This document shows positions 16,514-26,719 of a stretch of DNA of 64,000 bases, in pieces. The stretch lies in NCBI GenBank assembly GCA_017442825.1, contig JAFRYZ010000003.1:1-64000 (forward strand), given 5' to 3'. This DNA is from Prevotella sp. GTDB lineage: Bacteria; Bacteroidota; Bacteroidia; Bacteroidales; Bacteroidaceae. A program made the position numbers and the translations under genes. The notes below the pieces were generated by a model, which saw only the letters and a list, made by a program, of their open reading frames with translations, ran no database searches and was not told the DNA's origin. Numbering within the stretch: the stretch's first letter is position 1; every line of letters begins with the position of its first letter.

Positions 16514-17474
16514 CGTATTCATACTGGTTGACTCTCTGGTACATCTTTGCCATTTCCAGTAATTGTTGGAATTTCTCCATGCGTTCAGCTGGCATGAGAT
16601 TCCTTGCCATTCTCTTTTTATTGAACTTCATCCAGTTTACCATTTTCTTGTCTTCTGGACGATATTTGGATGGGCGCCGCTCATGGACTTGCATGTAGTT
16701 GATAATCTTCTGGTACATACGGTCCCATAACTCTTGCTGACTGGTTGCCGGCTGACTGCAAAACAACTGGTCCCAAGCATCGCGAAAGTCGGTCATCTTG
16801 TTGAATATGATGTCGGCACCAGCATCAGCCAGTACTCGATTTGGCAGCGGACCGCTGTTTACGGCTACTGTGAAAATTTGGGCTGCAGCACCGGCACGCA
16901 CACCAAGAGGGGCATTCTCGACGACGATGGCTTCCCACGGTCGCAGACGTCCAGCTCGTTCCAATCCCATCAGGTAAGGGTCGGGATTGGGCTTACCGTG
17001 TTTCACATCGTAGGCGGTAATGATATGGTCTTCGGTGATGTATTGTGGGAATTCTTTCGTCAGACGCTGAATGAGCGGGCGTTGTCCACTTCCCGTAACA
17101 ACGATAATCTTCAATCCGTCGCGCTTCATCTTTCTCAGCAGTCCTTTGACACCATTCATCACAGGAGCCAATGGCAGTTCGGCAAAACGCCGACTCTTCA
17201 CATCGTACATCCGTTGGGCTTCCTCCTCATCGATGTCACGTCCTTGTTGTTGTTTTACCATCATACGAATGGTGTCAACACCACGTGCCCCTTCGGTGGC
17301 ATACGCATCATCAAGAGACATATGGATGCCGAATTCTGCCATGGAGCGTTGCCAGGCAATGACATGATTAGGCATCGAGTTGATGAGGACTCCGTCCATA
17401 TCAAAGAGCACGGCTTTGGGCGCAAAGCGCTTGAAGCCGTGCTTTCTTTTATAGGAATTGAAGATTTCTTTCAT
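16503..17474 (-). CDS. HAD-family hydrolase (beta-phosphoglucomutase-like) with a C-terminal helicase-associated-like domain
   Basis: Residues about 18-240 are a HAD phosphatase/phosphomutase: nucleophile motif FDMDGVL (Asp25, Asp27), VVTGSG for motif II, a Lys in KHGKPNPDPYL, and VVENAPLGVRAGAAA as motif III/IV. Residues about 245-323 are not part of the HAD fold. They match the pattern of a helicase-associated helical domain (LWDRMYQKIINYMQVHERRP, then NWMKFNKKRMARN with conserved Trp, Arg and Leu). The fusion is unusual for a metabolic phosphatase. The gene follows pgi (74-bp gap containing a 9-bp tandem array), so sugar phosphates are plausible substrates. Confidence 0.82.
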   Translation of the reverse strand: MKEIFNSYKRKHGFKRFAPKAVLFDMDGVLINSMPNHVIAWQRSMAEFGIHMSLDDAYATEGARGVDTIRMMVKQQQGRDIDEEEAQRMYDVKSRRFAELPLAPVMNGVKGLLRKMKRDGLKIIVVTGSGQRPLIQRLTKEFPQYITEDHIITAYDVKHGKPNPDPYLMGLERAGRLRPWEAIVVENAPLGVRAGAAAQIFTVAVNSGPLPNRVLADAGADIIFNKMTDFRDAWDQLFCSQPATSQQELWDRMYQKIINYMQVHERRPSKYRPEDKKMVNWMKFNKKRMARNLMPAERMEKFQQLLEMAKMYQRVNQYEYVNL

Positions 17475-17484
17475 GGCTTTTTTT

Positions 17485-17538
17485 CTAGATATTCTAGTTG
17501 CTCTAGATGTTCTAGATATTCTAGTTTTTCTAGATATC
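17485..17538. repeat. 9-bp tandem repeat (six units) between pgi and the HAD gene
   Basis: Six consecutive 9-mers begin with CTAG: CTAGATATT, CTAGTTGCT, CTAGATGTT, CTAGATATT, CTAGTTTTT, CTAGATATC. The unit length is exact. It ends about 10 bp upstream of the HAD start codon on the minus strand. Confidence 0.85.
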
Positions 17539-17548
17539 TTCGAGTCTT

Positions 17549-18913
17549 TTATTTTTCTTTTGCCAAGCGTTCCTGGATGGCTTTACTGTCAGCTTCGTAA
17601 CCAGGTTTGTTGAGCAGAGCGAACATATTCTTCTTGTATGCCTCTACACCCGGCTGATTGAACGGATTAACACCGAGCACGTTACCGCTGATGCCGCAGG
17701 CAATCTCAAAGAAGTAGATGAGTTGACCGATATAGTACTCGTTCAGTTCGGGTACACTGATGCGGATGTTAGGAACACCACCGTCAACATGAGCCAGACG
17801 GGTGCCAAGTTCAGCCATCTTGTTCACTTCGTCAACACGCTTGCCGGCAAGGAAGTTCAGACCATCAAGGTTTTCTTCATCACTGGGGAACAGCAATTCA
17901 CGGTTGGGCTTCTCTATGCTGATGACGGTTTCGAAAATGGTACGTTCGCCATCCTGAATCCACTGTCCCATAGAGTGCAAGTCTGTAGTGAAATCGACAG
18001 ATGCGGGGAAAATGCCCTTCTTGTCCTTACCTTCTGACTCTCCATAGAGTTGTTTCCACCATTCGGATACGAAGTGGAGCTTAGGCTGATAGTTCACCAT
18101 AATCTCAATCTTCTTACCAGCACCATAGAGACCATTGCGGACGGCAGCATACTGGGCAGCCAGGTTCTTTTCGAAAGGAACGTCCTTGCCACATGCTTTC
18201 TCCATGTCCTGAGCTCCTTGCACAAGTGACTTAATGTCGAAACCTGCACAAGCAATAGGCAGCAGGCCTACAGGTGTGAGCACAGAGAAACGACCTCCGA
18301 CGTTGTCGGGGATGATGAAGCTCTTGTAACCTTCTTTGTCGGCACATGTGCGGGCTGCACCTTTCACCGCATCGGTCACGGCTACGATGACTTCCTTGGC
18401 AGCTGCCTTCCCCATTTGTTCTTCGCACTGCTTCTTCAGCAGACGGAATGTAAGAGCTGTCTCTGTAGTTGTACCCGATTTGGAGATGTTGATGACACCG
18501 AACTTCTTGCCTTTCAAATATTCAGTCATCTCAGAAAGGTAGTCCTCGCCGATGTTGTTGCCGGCAAAGAGAATCGTAGGATTCTTTTTGTCCTGAATGA
18601 GCCAAGCAAAGGAGTTGCCGAGTGCTTCGATGACGGCACGAGCACCGAGATAAGAGCCGCCGATGCCAGCAACCACCACCACCTCGCACTTCTCGCGAAG
18701 CGTGTCAGCCGTTGCCTGAACTTCATTGAGAAATTCTGGTGTGATGCTGGTCGGCAGATGCAACCATCCTAAGAAGTCGTTGCCTGGACATGTTCCATTC
18801 TCCAGCGCTTCCTGCGCTGCTTTCACTTTCGGCTCGAAAGCCTTCACTGCGCCTGCTTCGAGGAAGCAAGTAGCCTTCGTGATGTCAAGATTGATATTTT
18901 TCATTGTCGTCAT
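17549..18913 (-). CDS. pgi: Glucose-6-phosphate isomerase
   Basis: Pgi interconverts glucose 6-phosphate and fructose 6-phosphate. Recognisable motifs include [20 protein letters not shown], the phosphate loop [12 protein letters not shown], and [17 protein letters not shown] with the catalytic arginine. Catalytic Glu is in the GESEGK region and His/Lys lie in the C-terminal part ([12 protein letters not shown]). At 454 residues it is of the shorter bacterial type. The ATG at 18904 (MKNINLD) is an alternative start. It lies 9 bp after the cytidylate-kinase-like gene in the lysS-gpsA operon. Confidence 0.95.
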   Translation of the reverse strand: MTTMKNINLDITKATCFLEAGAVKAFEPKVKAAQEALENGTCPGNDFLGWLHLPTSITPEFLNEVQATADTLREKCEVVVVAGIGGSYLGARAVIEALGNSFAWLIQDKKNPTILFAGNNIGEDYLSEMTEYLKGKKFGVINISKSGTTTETALTFRLLKKQCEEQMGKAAAKEVIVAVTDAVKGAARTCADKEGYKSFIIPDNVGGRFSVLTPVGLLPIACAGFDIKSLVQGAQDMEKACGKDVPFEKNLAAQYAAVRNGLYGAGKKIEIMVNYQPKLHFVSEWWKQLYGESEGKDKKGIFPASVDFTTDLHSMGQWIQDGERTIFETVISIEKPNRELLFPSDEENLDGLNFLAGKRVDEVNKMAELGTRLAHVDGGVPNIRISVPELNEYYIGQLIYFFEIACGISGNVLGVNPFNQPGVEAYKKNMFALLNKPGYEADSKAIQERLAKEK

Positions 18914-18922
18914 ATAAATAGG

Positions 18923-19576
18923 TTAATGATTTGTTTTCTCAATATATTCGAGAATAATGTTCGCAGCATCCGCTTCAGACAAGTTGGCCATGTTGATGAC
19001 AAGGTCGTAGTTGCGGGTATCGTAGCGCGAAGTTCCCGTGTATTTCTTGATATAGTTCTCACGCCATTTGTCCACCTTCTTGATGTCCTTGACAACTTTA
19101 TCACGTTCCAAACCCTGTTTCTCCATGACGCGTTGGATGCGATTTTCCAACGGTGCCTGTATCAGTATGCTCAAGTGGTTAGGGTGGTTGCGAAGCACGA
19201 AGAATCCACTGCGTCCTGCGATGACGCACGATTCTTTTTCTGCAATCTCCGTCAACACTTTTGATTCCGTACGAAAGAGTTCTGCACTGGTAATCAGTTC
19301 AGGGTCTGTATTGTCATTTACGTTGTAATATTGTAATTTTGCAGAATCGTAGAAAGGGAAAACATTCCGTTGGAAATCAGTCCACCAGTTATCTTTTTTG
19401 CCCTTCAACTTTTCAATCTCATCTATGGTGAGATGAAGTTTTTCGGTCAGTGCTTTAATGACGGCTTTGTCATAGAAAGGAACTTCAAGGCTTTTTGCCA
19501 GAATCTCACCTACAGTGCGACCTCCGGAGCCGAGTTCACGGTTGATAGTGATAACGAATTTCTCTTTTTTGTTCAT
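18923..19576 (-). CDS. Cytidylate kinase-like family protein
   Basis: The 217-residue P-loop kinase has ITINRELGSGGRTVGEILAK (phosphate-binding loop), AGRSGFFVLRNHPN and a basic lid-like segment (NRIQRVMEKQGLERDKVVKD then WRENYIKKYTG). This is the AAA/cytidylate-kinase-like family found widely in anaerobes alongside or instead of Cmk. The true substrate of the family is uncertain; a nucleotide monophosphate is likely. It sits 30 bp downstream of gpsA and 9 bp upstream of pgi, so it is co-transcribed. Confidence 0.85.
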   Translation of the reverse strand: MNKKEKFVITINRELGSGGRTVGEILAKSLEVPFYDKAVIKALTEKLHLTIDEIEKLKGKKDNWWTDFQRNVFPFYDSAKLQYYNVNDNTDPELITSAELFRTESKVLTEIAEKESCVIAGRSGFFVLRNHPNHLSILIQAPLENRIQRVMEKQGLERDKVVKDIKKVDKWRENYIKKYTGTSRYDTRNYDLVINMANLSEADAANIILEYIEKTNH

Positions 19577-19606
19577 AATAAAAGATTTTGCAGTTTTGTT
19601 CTCATC

Positions 19607-20605
19607 TTATCTGAAACTGTCAGTGAGCAGTTTTATCTCTATTTGCGGTGAGATGCGTTCGTACAAAATGTTGTAAACAGCATCAAGTATCGGCATGTTG
19701 ACGTGCATGTGGCGGTTGATTTCCTTCATACACTTTGTACCGAAATATCCTTCCGCAATCATTTCCATCTCTATCTGAGCAGTCTTCACATTGTAACCTT
19801 TGCCTATCATAGTGCCGAAGGTTCGGTTACGTGAAAAGTTGGAGTAGCCAGTCACCAGTTGGTCGCCTAAATAGACGCTGTCGATGATGCTCCGCTTGCT
19901 CATGGGGTTGATGGTTAGCAAGAAACGGTTCATTTCTTGCATGGCATTGGAGAGGAGTACCGCCTGGAAGTTATCTCCATATTTCAGTCCGGAACAGATG
20001 CCGGAAGCAATGGCATAAACATTTTTCAGTACACTGGAATACTCGATTCCAATGACATCGGTGGATGTCTTCGTCTTGATGTAATTAGAGGCTAACACTT
20101 CGGTGAAAGCCTTTGCTTTCTCCTCGTCGGCACATCCTATGGTGAGGTATGACAACCGTTCCATGGCAACCTCTTCAGCATGACTTGGTCCACCGATGCA
20201 GGCAAGATTCTCGTAGGGTACGTCATAGACCTGATGAAAATATTCCGAACAGACAAGGTTTTCATCAGGCACGATACCCTTGATAGCCGTGATAATGAAC
20301 TTGTCGCGCAGTCGAGTCTTTACCTTCTTCAGGTGGCTCTTCAGGTAGGGTGATGGCGTTACGAATACGAGGGTGTCATAGAGTTGGGTTATTTTGTTGA
20401 TGTCGCTGGTGAAAGCAATCTCGTCCATTTTAAACCGCACACTCGTCAAGTAGGCAGGGTTATGTCCTAAGCGACGGAAGTCTTCGATGCGGTCGTCGCG
20501 GCGCATATACCATCCGATATGGTGAGTGTGGCTCACCACTATCTTGGCAATGGCCGTTGCCCAGCTACCGCCACCGATGATTGCTATCTTACCGCAGTTA
20601 TACAT
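19607..20605 (-). CDS. gpsA: Glycerol-3-phosphate dehydrogenase [NAD(P)+]
   Basis: GpsA reduces dihydroxyacetone phosphate to sn-glycerol 3-phosphate for phospholipid synthesis. The N-terminal Rossmann motif IGGGSWATAIAK (residues 9-20), GIVPDENLVCSE, CIGGPSHAEEVA and the catalytic-lysine segment EYSSVLKNVYAIASGI are all present. The length, 332 residues, is normal. A short heptamer array (20611-20636) lies between it and lysS. Confidence 0.93.
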   Translation of the reverse strand: MYNCGKIAIIGGGSWATAIAKIVVSHTHHIGWYMRRDDRIEDFRRLGHNPAYLTSVRFKMDEIAFTSDINKITQLYDTLVFVTPSPYLKSHLKKVKTRLRDKFIITAIKGIVPDENLVCSEYFHQVYDVPYENLACIGGPSHAEEVAMERLSYLTIGCADEEKAKAFTEVLASNYIKTKTSTDVIGIEYSSVLKNVYAIASGICSGLKYGDNFQAVLLSNAMQEMNRFLLTINPMSKRSIIDSVYLGDQLVTGYSNFSRNRTFGTMIGKGYNVKTAQIEMEMIAEGYFGTKCMKEINRHMHVNMPILDAVYNILYERISPQIEIKLLTDSFR

Positions 20606-20610
20606 ATCCT

Positions 20611-20636
20611 AATTGTCAATTATCAATTGTCAATTA
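20611..20636. repeat. Heptamer array between lysS and gpsA
   Basis: AATTG is followed by TCAATTA, TCAATTG and TCAATTA in exact 7-bp register, abutting the lysS stop codon. It is the same family as at 3825-3918, 29136-29163, 31778-31805, 50102-50192 and 51465-51499. Confidence 0.8.
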
Positions 20637-22409
20637 TAAGTTGCTCTTCTCTATCCAACCCTGAATCTCGTCCACACTAGGTTTCTCGTAATCTAATTTA
20701 TATTTCTTGTTGATGTCTCCAATTTTCTGTTGTAAGCCCTGGGCTTTCTCCTCCTTGATGTCGGAAATCAGGTTGAAGCCAGCCTTGCGCAGCACATAGA
20801 CCCAATCTTCTGGAACACCAATCTCAGCCCATTCGGCTATCGTGCTTTGTGGGATTTTCTTCTCTGGCTTCATTTGCGGGAAGAAGAGCACTTCCTGAAT
20901 GAACGTCTTGCCTGTCATGAGCATCACCAGACGGTCGATGCCGATGCCGATGCCACTTGTCGGTGGCATACCGTATTGCAGGGCACGCAGGAAGTCCTGA
21001 TCGATAACCATTGCCTCATCGTCGCCCTTATCTGCTAGTCGCATCTGTTCCTTGAATCGTTCCTCCTGGTCTATCGGGTCGTTTAACTCAGAATAAGCAT
21101 TTGCCAACTCCTTACCATTCACCATCAGTTCGAAACGCTCAGTCAGTCCGGGCTTAGAGCGGTGCATCTTTGTCAATGGTGACATCTCCACCGGATAGTC
21201 GGTGATGAAGGTAGGCTGGATGAAGGTTCCCTCGCAGAACTCACCAAAGAGCTCGTCTATGAGTTTTCCCTTGCCCATGGTCTCGTCCACCTCCATACCT
21301 TTTTGTTTGCAGAATTCACGAATCTCCTCCTCCGTCTTGCCGTTGCAGTCGAATCCAGTCTTCTCCTTGATAGCATCGAGGATAGGGAGTCGGCGATAGG
21401 GAGCCTTGAAGCTGATGATGTTACCGTCAATTTCCCTCTCTGGTTTACCATTGACGGCGATACATATTGTCTCCAGCATCTTCTCTGTGAACGACATCAT
21501 CCAGTTGTAGTCCTTATACTGAACATACAACTCCATGCAGGTGAATTCAGGATTGTGATTGCGGTCCATACCCTCGTTGCGGAAGTTCTTGCCTATTTCA
21601 TACACACCTTCAAAACCACCCACGATGAGTCGTTTCAAATAGAGCTCGGTGGCAATACGCATATACATGTCAATATCAAGTGCATTGAAATGGGTGATGA
21701 AAGGTCTGGCACTGGCACCGCCTGCAATCGCTTGCAACGTCGGTGTCTCCACCTCAGTATAGCCGGCTTCGTCTAGAATGCGGCGCATGGTACGAACCAC
21801 CGTGGCGCGTTGTAGGAACGTGTCTTTCACACCTTCGTTGACAACAAGGTCAACATAGCGCTGACGATAGCGCAGTTCAGGATCTTCAAACTTGTCGTAA
21901 GCCACACCGTCCTTATATTTAACGATAGGCAGAGGTTTGAGACTTTTAGACAAGAGTGTAAATTCTTTAGCGTGGACAGAAATCTCGCCTGTCTGTGTAC
22001 GGAAGACGAAACCTTTCACACCGATGAAGTCGCCGATGTCCAACAGCCGCTTGAATACTGCGTTGTACAAGGATTTGTCTTCGCCCGGACAAATGTCGTC
22101 ACGGGTGACATATACCTGAATTCTTCCTTTGGAATCCTGTATCTCGGCAAACGACGCCTTCCCCATGACGCGGCGGCTCATCATTCGTCCGGCGATACAC
22201 ACCTGTGGCAGTTTTTCAACAGGAATAGGTTCTTCGCCCTCAGGTACATCAACTATCCATTCGCCATCGGCTATTTTTGCTTTTATTTCGGTGCTGAATG
22301 CATTTGTCGGAAACTCGGCTGCGGGATAGGGTTCAATGCCCATGTCGCGCAACTCTTGCAGTGCTTGTCGGCGAACAATCTCCTGTTCGCTCAGTTCTAA
22401 AATATTCAT
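20634..22409 (-). CDS. lysS: Lysine-tRNA ligase (class II)
   Basis: LysS charges tRNA-Lys. The OB-fold anticodon domain (about residues 60-170) is followed by class II motifs: motif 1 near [21 protein letters not shown], motif 2 [20 protein letters not shown] and motif 3 [15 protein letters not shown]. After the core there is a C-terminal extension of about 75 residues ([20 protein letters not shown] onward), which resembles extensions recalled in Bacteroidetes LysS. The start at 22409 ([10 protein letters not shown]) is chosen because a strong promoter lies just upstream, ruling out the longer frame. It is the first gene of the operon lysS-gpsA-kinase-pgi-HAD. Confidence 0.95.
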   Translation of the reverse strand: MNILELSEQEIVRRQALQELRDMGIEPYPAAEFPTNAFSTEIKAKIADGEWIVDVPEGEEPIPVEKLPQVCIAGRMMSRRVMGKASFAEIQDSKGRIQVYVTRDDICPGEDKSLYNAVFKRLLDIGDFIGVKGFVFRTQTGEISVHAKEFTLLSKSLKPLPIVKYKDGVAYDKFEDPELRYRQRYVDLVVNEGVKDTFLQRATVVRTMRRILDEAGYTEVETPTLQAIAGGASARPFITHFNALDIDMYMRIATELYLKRLIVGGFEGVYEIGKNFRNEGMDRNHNPEFTCMELYVQYKDYNWMMSFTEKMLETICIAVNGKPEREIDGNIISFKAPYRRLPILDAIKEKTGFDCNGKTEEEIREFCKQKGMEVDETMGKGKLIDELFGEFCEGTFIQPTFITDYPVEMSPLTKMHRSKPGLTERFELMVNGKELANAYSELNDPIDQEERFKEQMRLADKGDDEAMVIDQDFLRALQYGMPPTSGIGIGIDRLVMLMTGKTFIQEVLFFPQMKPEKKIPQSTIAEWAEIGVPEDWVYVLRKAGFNLISDIKEEKAQGLQQKIGDINKKYKLDYEKPSVDEIQGWIEKSNL

Positions 22410-22437
22410 TCTTTCTTGTCTGTGTGTATTTTGAGTG

Positions 22438-22468
22438 CAAATATAATGTTTTATTTGCAATCGGCAAA
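22438..22468 (-). promoter_or_regulatory. Promoter of the lysS operon
   Basis: On the minus strand TATATTTG (CAAATATA at 22438-22445) is preceded by TTTG (CAAA at 22465-22468) with a 19-bp spacer. The leader is about 25 nt. Confidence 0.8.
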
Positions 22469-22486
22469 GCAAACAAGAAAAAAAGG

Positions 22487-23644
22487 TCATCCTTCGCGGA
22501 AGAAATCAAGTGCTTCCTTGATTTCTTCAACTGTTGCCGTCTGGTTGATGCGGATGTCTCCTATGTTACCTAACAAGGTGAAATTGATGGTGCCGGCTGT
22601 ATTCTTTTTGTCGTGCCCCATCAGTTCTATCAGTTGGTCGTAGTCTTCGCAGGTAATGGGGAGCGTACCATATTGTTCGCGTATATAGCTGACGGTTTGC
22701 CGCATCTTGTCCGTTGGAAATCCTGCCTTGACAACAGAAAGGTATAGTTCGCATATCATTCCGAAGGCAACAGCATAGCCGTGTAATAGGGGCTGATGGT
22801 TGTTGGCTCTTGCCAAACTCCACGACTCGAAAGCATGTCCGAACGTATGTCCGAAGTTCAGCGCTTTGCGTATGCCTTGCTCTGTGGGATCTTCTTCCAC
22901 GATGCGTTCTTTCACCTTTACAGAGTCAGCCACCATGCGTTGCAGGCGTTTTAATGTTGAGCGTTCTTGCTTTGGCAAGCGCTTTGCGATTTGGGAGTTG
23001 AGCGTTGACTGTTGACCGTCTGCCTTTTCCTCTACGATGTCAAAGGTTACTAGTTCTGCCCACATCTCTTCTGATGCGATGAGACCGTGTTTCAACATTT
23101 CGGCATAGCCGCTCAGCAAGTTCTCTGTGTCGAGTGTGTGTAAGAATTCTGTGTTCAGAATGACGTATTTCGAGTCGTTGAAGACACCAATCTCGTTCTT
23201 CAGTCCTCCGAAGTTGATACCCGTCTTCCCGCCCACGCTGGCATCGACCATCGAGAGTAGTGTTGTGGGGATGTTGATAAAGTTGATGCCCCGTTTGAAG
23301 GTACTGGCAGCAAATCCTCCAAGGTCGGTTACCATGCCTCCTCCTAGGTTAATCAGGCACGAATGGCGCGTAGCGCCGCCCTTGTCCAATTCTTCCCACA
23401 CATGGCATACCGATTCCAATCCTTTGTTTTGGTCGCCGGCAGGAATGGTTATCATCTTCGAATTTTTCAATCCGAAGAAGTTGCTGAGTACTGGCCAGCA
23501 TTTGTTATAGGTGTTCTCATCGGTGAGTACAAAGATATGGTCGCGCTCACATTCGATGAGTGCCATTGCTAAATCATTTTGGAAACTTTGGGTAATAGAT
23601 GATCCCATTTCACCCGTTGAAGAAATAATCACTCTCTGTTCCAT
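22487..23644 (-). CDS. aroB: 3-dehydroquinate synthase
   Basis: AroB cyclises DAHP to 3-dehydroquinate in the shikimate pathway using NAD and a divalent metal. Present are [12 protein letters not shown] (69-80), the NAD loop [38 protein letters not shown] and the metal-ligand histidines in [12 protein letters not shown]. At 385 residues it is about 30 longer than usual. The excess is residues about 204-235, a Gln/Ser/Lys-rich insert encoded by sequence of the CAACAGTCAACGCTCAACTC type. Its promoter region has TATCTTTG on the minus strand at 23707-23714. The remaining gap up to 23881 is A/T-rich with no feature seen. Confidence 0.94.
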   Translation of the reverse strand: MEQRVIISSTGEMGSSITQSFQNDLAMALIECERDHIFVLTDENTYNKCWPVLSNFFGLKNSKMITIPAGDQNKGLESVCHVWEELDKGGATRHSCLINLGGGMVTDLGGFAASTFKRGINFINIPTTLLSMVDASVGGKTGINFGGLKNEIGVFNDSKYVILNTEFLHTLDTENLLSGYAEMLKHGLIASEEMWAELVTFDIVEEKADGQQSTLNSQIAKRLPKQERSTLKRLQRMVADSVKVKERIVEEDPTEQGIRKALNFGHTFGHAFESWSLARANNHQPLLHGYAVAFGMICELYLSVVKAGFPTDKMRQTVSYIREQYGTLPITCEDYDQLIELMGHDKKNTAGTINFTLLGNIGDIRINQTATVEEIKEALDFFREG

Positions 23645-23881
23645 AACATTCCATTCTTAAAACATCCAACCTCACATTCTCTCTTGTTGAGGCTCTCCTT
23701 CGCAGACAAAGATACAATGTTTACGCGCTTACGCGCGCAAAAAAAACTTATATTTTAGCGTTTTTTTAGAGAAAAAAGTGTCAAATTGCGCACATAGAGG
23801 TGTGAGTGTGCAACATTTTTTGCGTTTTAGAGAGAGTGTGTGCTATTGTTTATTACGTTTTTCTGTGCGTATGTGGTCAGG

Positions 23882-26719
23882 TTAATACCATTGCACAGCA
23901 TTGGTGAATCCGCTATTCTTGTCATATTTCAGCGCATCGGTGAGCGTAGAGGCGTTGCATCGGAAGGTAAAGTTATAGCTGGTGTATGGGTATAACACTA
24001 CAAATGCACTCATGTTGAAACAGTGCAAGTCTCTGGAGAGTGACGCTGTCGTCATGGATAATTTGTGGGCATCAAAATCATATCCGCTGGCAAATTGGAT
24101 ATTCCATCCATCGCTGATGCGGATATTTCCTGTGCAGTTTAGCGTATGAGAGAAGGTATAAGGATAGCGCATGTGCTTTTTATCAAATTTTCCTGATGTG
24201 TTCTCGCGCATGGTTATACCATATCCAATGGTCAGTGACCACGGCATAGAAAATTTCATGTACCCGTCGCGGTCGGTCTCTGCAATGCCGCCTTTCTTCT
24301 TGGCAGCATGTTTACCTTGCTCCATCTTGTCGTCGATGTTGCTTTCCATCTTCGTGTCAATGCCTTCGTTGTTGTTGGAGTTCTCTTCTTCTTCATCATC
24401 GCCACCACCGAACCATTTCTTTATTTTTTCAGGATTGATAATGAAGGAGAAGTTCTGCGAAAGACCTTGGAAGCGCGGGAAGCGTCCAAAGTGGAACTCC
24501 GTATGGTCGCTGACAAAAGGATTCCCGTTGTTGTCCAATTCGTAGGCATACATGGCAAAACGAGCATGCATGCTGAACGTGTAGCTCTTCCACCATTTCA
24601 ATACAAGGTCGGCATTGATATCGCTCCAGGGATGCCTTTTGGCTGCAGCATTATACGACATGTTGATAGCCAATTTGTCAATAAGGCTTATTTTCTTGTA
24701 ACCAGTAGAATCCTTGTCGCTCTTCACTTTCATTTCGAGATTGTTGCTGATGCCGAACGAAATACTCTCGCTCTTCTGGTTGCCAGGTGCTCCGAACACA
24801 TTGTTGGCGAATGGCGAGTATTCTACTAGCGACACGCTGCCATCGCTGTTTGTGCGCAGATAGGTGTCGTAGTATCCATATCGGCTTTCGCTGAAGTCTG
24901 GTGTATAAGAGAACGAAATGGTTGGCGTAATGACATGGCGAATGGCTTGAATCTTGTCACCGAAGATTTTTCGGTTGGGTGTCCAGAAACCATATATTTT
25001 TGTCGAGGCGCTGATGCCCATGCTCCAGTCGATAAGGTTATGGAATCCATAAACCGTATCTGTTGCGACCTCCATCTGTTTGTCTTTGTCCCATCCGCGC
25101 ATCACCTTCTGAGAATACATGCGGTCGGTGATGGTAATATTGGGTTTTACGTTGATATACTTGAACAAAGAGAAGTCTGCTTGGATAGGCACTTTGTGAG
25201 AGATGCCATTGCGCCATTCCTTGAAGAAGTTTGTTTTCAGAATGCGGTTTTCCTTTACTTTCTCGATAGAGTTCTTCAGTTCACCCGTATAGGTTAGCGA
25301 TATTTTCTCGTACCATCGTTCTTTGCCAGCCATGTGTTTTCTGCGGAAGGGATAGAATCGGCTGACGTTAACAGTGAGGTTTGGCAGGGTGACATCGAGT
25401 GTTGTGTCGCGCATATTCTGTGCAATGTTGAACGTTCCGTCCAAGGTCATGTTCAAACTGGAGAATCCAGTTGACCATCTTACCGATGACGTTCGTGTTG
25501 ACTGTGTCCTTGCCTGTGGATTATACATCGATGTAAGGTTGTTGCTCTCATAGCTCGATGTGGCAAAGTTGACACTTGCCGACATGGTGCGGAAGGGGTT
25601 TGCCTTCTGGTCTTGCGTGTGGTTCCATTGCACCTTGAAACTCTCCGTCTTGTGATAGTCAGCCATACCCTTGTCGCCCTCACGGGAGTCCTGGTAGCTG
25701 GCCATGAACGAACCCGAATAGCGGTAACGTTTTCTATAGTTGCTGGTGGCGGTAATACCCCATGAGCCTTTGGTATAAATTTCACCCAACAGCTTCAAAT
25801 CCACTTTGTCGTTGATGGCAAAGTAATATCCGCCGTTGTGCAGGTAGAATCCTCGTGTCTGTTCGTCACCGTACGACGGCATGATGAAACCGCTACTATA
25901 TTTCTTTGAGAAGGGGAAGAAACCGTAGGGGATGGCAAGCGGCAGGGGCACATCGGCAACCACCAGGTAGGCAGGCCCGAAAACCACATCCTTCCCTGGT
26001 CGTACTTTCGCTCGTGACAGGGCGATATAGAAGTCGGGATGCGGGTCATCACAAGTGGTGTATCGTCCGTGTTTCAGGTATATTGTTCCGGTTGAGTCTC
26101 GTTTTCCCAACTCACCTTTCAGGTATCCGTCTTCCTGTTCTGTATAGACGTCCTTGATGAGACCGCGTTTCGACTTGAAGTTGAATGCCATCGTGTCACT
26201 CTTGTATTCGTCTGTTCCCATAGAAAACTGCGGTTTACCTTTGATGCCATCTTCAGCGGTGGTGTCGGGAGAACCAGTTGCTCTGACGATGCTGCTGTCC
26301 AGACTCATGTAGATTTTGTCGCTGTTCAACTTCATGTTTTGATAGTCCACCTTCGATGTTCCGAACATGTAAGCCGTTTTTGTCTTGGCATCGTAGATGA
26401 GCGAGTCGTCAGCAGCATATTGTACAGGAGCCTCAATGCCATTGGCTTTCGCCCGCTGGATGCTGTCCAAACGTATGGAGTCGTCAATCTGCCGGTTGTG
26501 GTGGTAGATGGCTTTCTGCAAGGAGTCCATCTGCGTGGTGTCGTTCTTGTCGATTTCCTTGTCGTCAGCAACTGTCTGTTCTAGAGTCGAATCCACCAAT
26601 GTCGAGTCTGCCGTCTTGCGCATCCGCTTCTTCTGTGGGCGCTGGGCAAACAGGTAGTTGTCGGTCACAACAAAGAGTATGACTAACAACAAAAGTGATA
26701 TGGTGGTTTTCGTTCTCAT
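23882..26719 (-). CDS. LptD/OstA-like outer-membrane LPS assembly protein
   Basis: The 945-residue protein has a signal peptide (TTISLLLLVILFVVTDNYLFA). An N-terminal OstA-type region (about 100-270) contains YDAKTKTAYMFGTSKVDYQ, KSDTMAFNFKSKRGLIKDVY and LKHGRYTTCDDPHPDFYIAL. A long C-terminal beta-barrel rich in Tyr/Phe/Ser strands follows and ends NSGFTNAVQWY. It corresponds to the putative LptD of Bacteroidetes, which inserts LPS into the outer leaflet. An acidic Asn-rich low-complexity loop (DDEEEENSNNNEG) interrupts the barrel. Its start overlaps the HD gene by 4 bp (ATGA), indicating translational coupling. Confidence 0.85.
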   Translation of the reverse strand: MRTKTTISLLLLVILFVVTDNYLFAQRPQKKRMRKTADSTLVDSTLEQTVADDKEIDKNDTTQMDSLQKAIYHHNRQIDDSIRLDSIQRAKANGIEAPVQYAADDSLIYDAKTKTAYMFGTSKVDYQNMKLNSDKIYMSLDSSIVRATGSPDTTAEDGIKGKPQFSMGTDEYKSDTMAFNFKSKRGLIKDVYTEQEDGYLKGELGKRDSTGTIYLKHGRYTTCDDPHPDFYIALSRAKVRPGKDVVFGPAYLVVADVPLPLAIPYGFFPFSKKYSSGFIMPSYGDEQTRGFYLHNGGYYFAINDKVDLKLLGEIYTKGSWGITATSNYRKRYRYSGSFMASYQDSREGDKGMADYHKTESFKVQWNHTQDQKANPFRTMSASVNFATSSYESNNLTSMYNPQARTQSTRTSSVRWSTGFSSLNMTLDGTFNIAQNMRDTTLDVTLPNLTVNVSRFYPFRRKHMAGKERWYEKISLTYTGELKNSIEKVKENRILKTNFFKEWRNGISHKVPIQADFSLFKYINVKPNITITDRMYSQKVMRGWDKDKQMEVATDTVYGFHNLIDWSMGISASTKIYGFWTPNRKIFGDKIQAIRHVITPTISFSYTPDFSESRYGYYDTYLRTNSDGSVSLVEYSPFANNVFGAPGNQKSESISFGISNNLEMKVKSDKDSTGYKKISLIDKLAINMSYNAAAKRHPWSDINADLVLKWWKSYTFSMHARFAMYAYELDNNGNPFVSDHTEFHFGRFPRFQGLSQNFSFIINPEKIKKWFGGGDDEEEENSNNNEGIDTKMESNIDDKMEQGKHAAKKKGGIAETDRDGYMKFSMPWSLTIGYGITMRENTSGKFDKKHMRYPYTFSHTLNCTGNIRISDGWNIQFASGYDFDAHKLSMTTASLSRDLHCFNMSAFVVLYPYTSYNFTFRCNASTLTDALKYDKNSGFTNAVQWY

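Noticed and set aside
22410..22490. N-terminal extension of lysS
   Set aside because: A strong promoter at 22438-22468 would fall inside it, and the extension does not resemble LysS.
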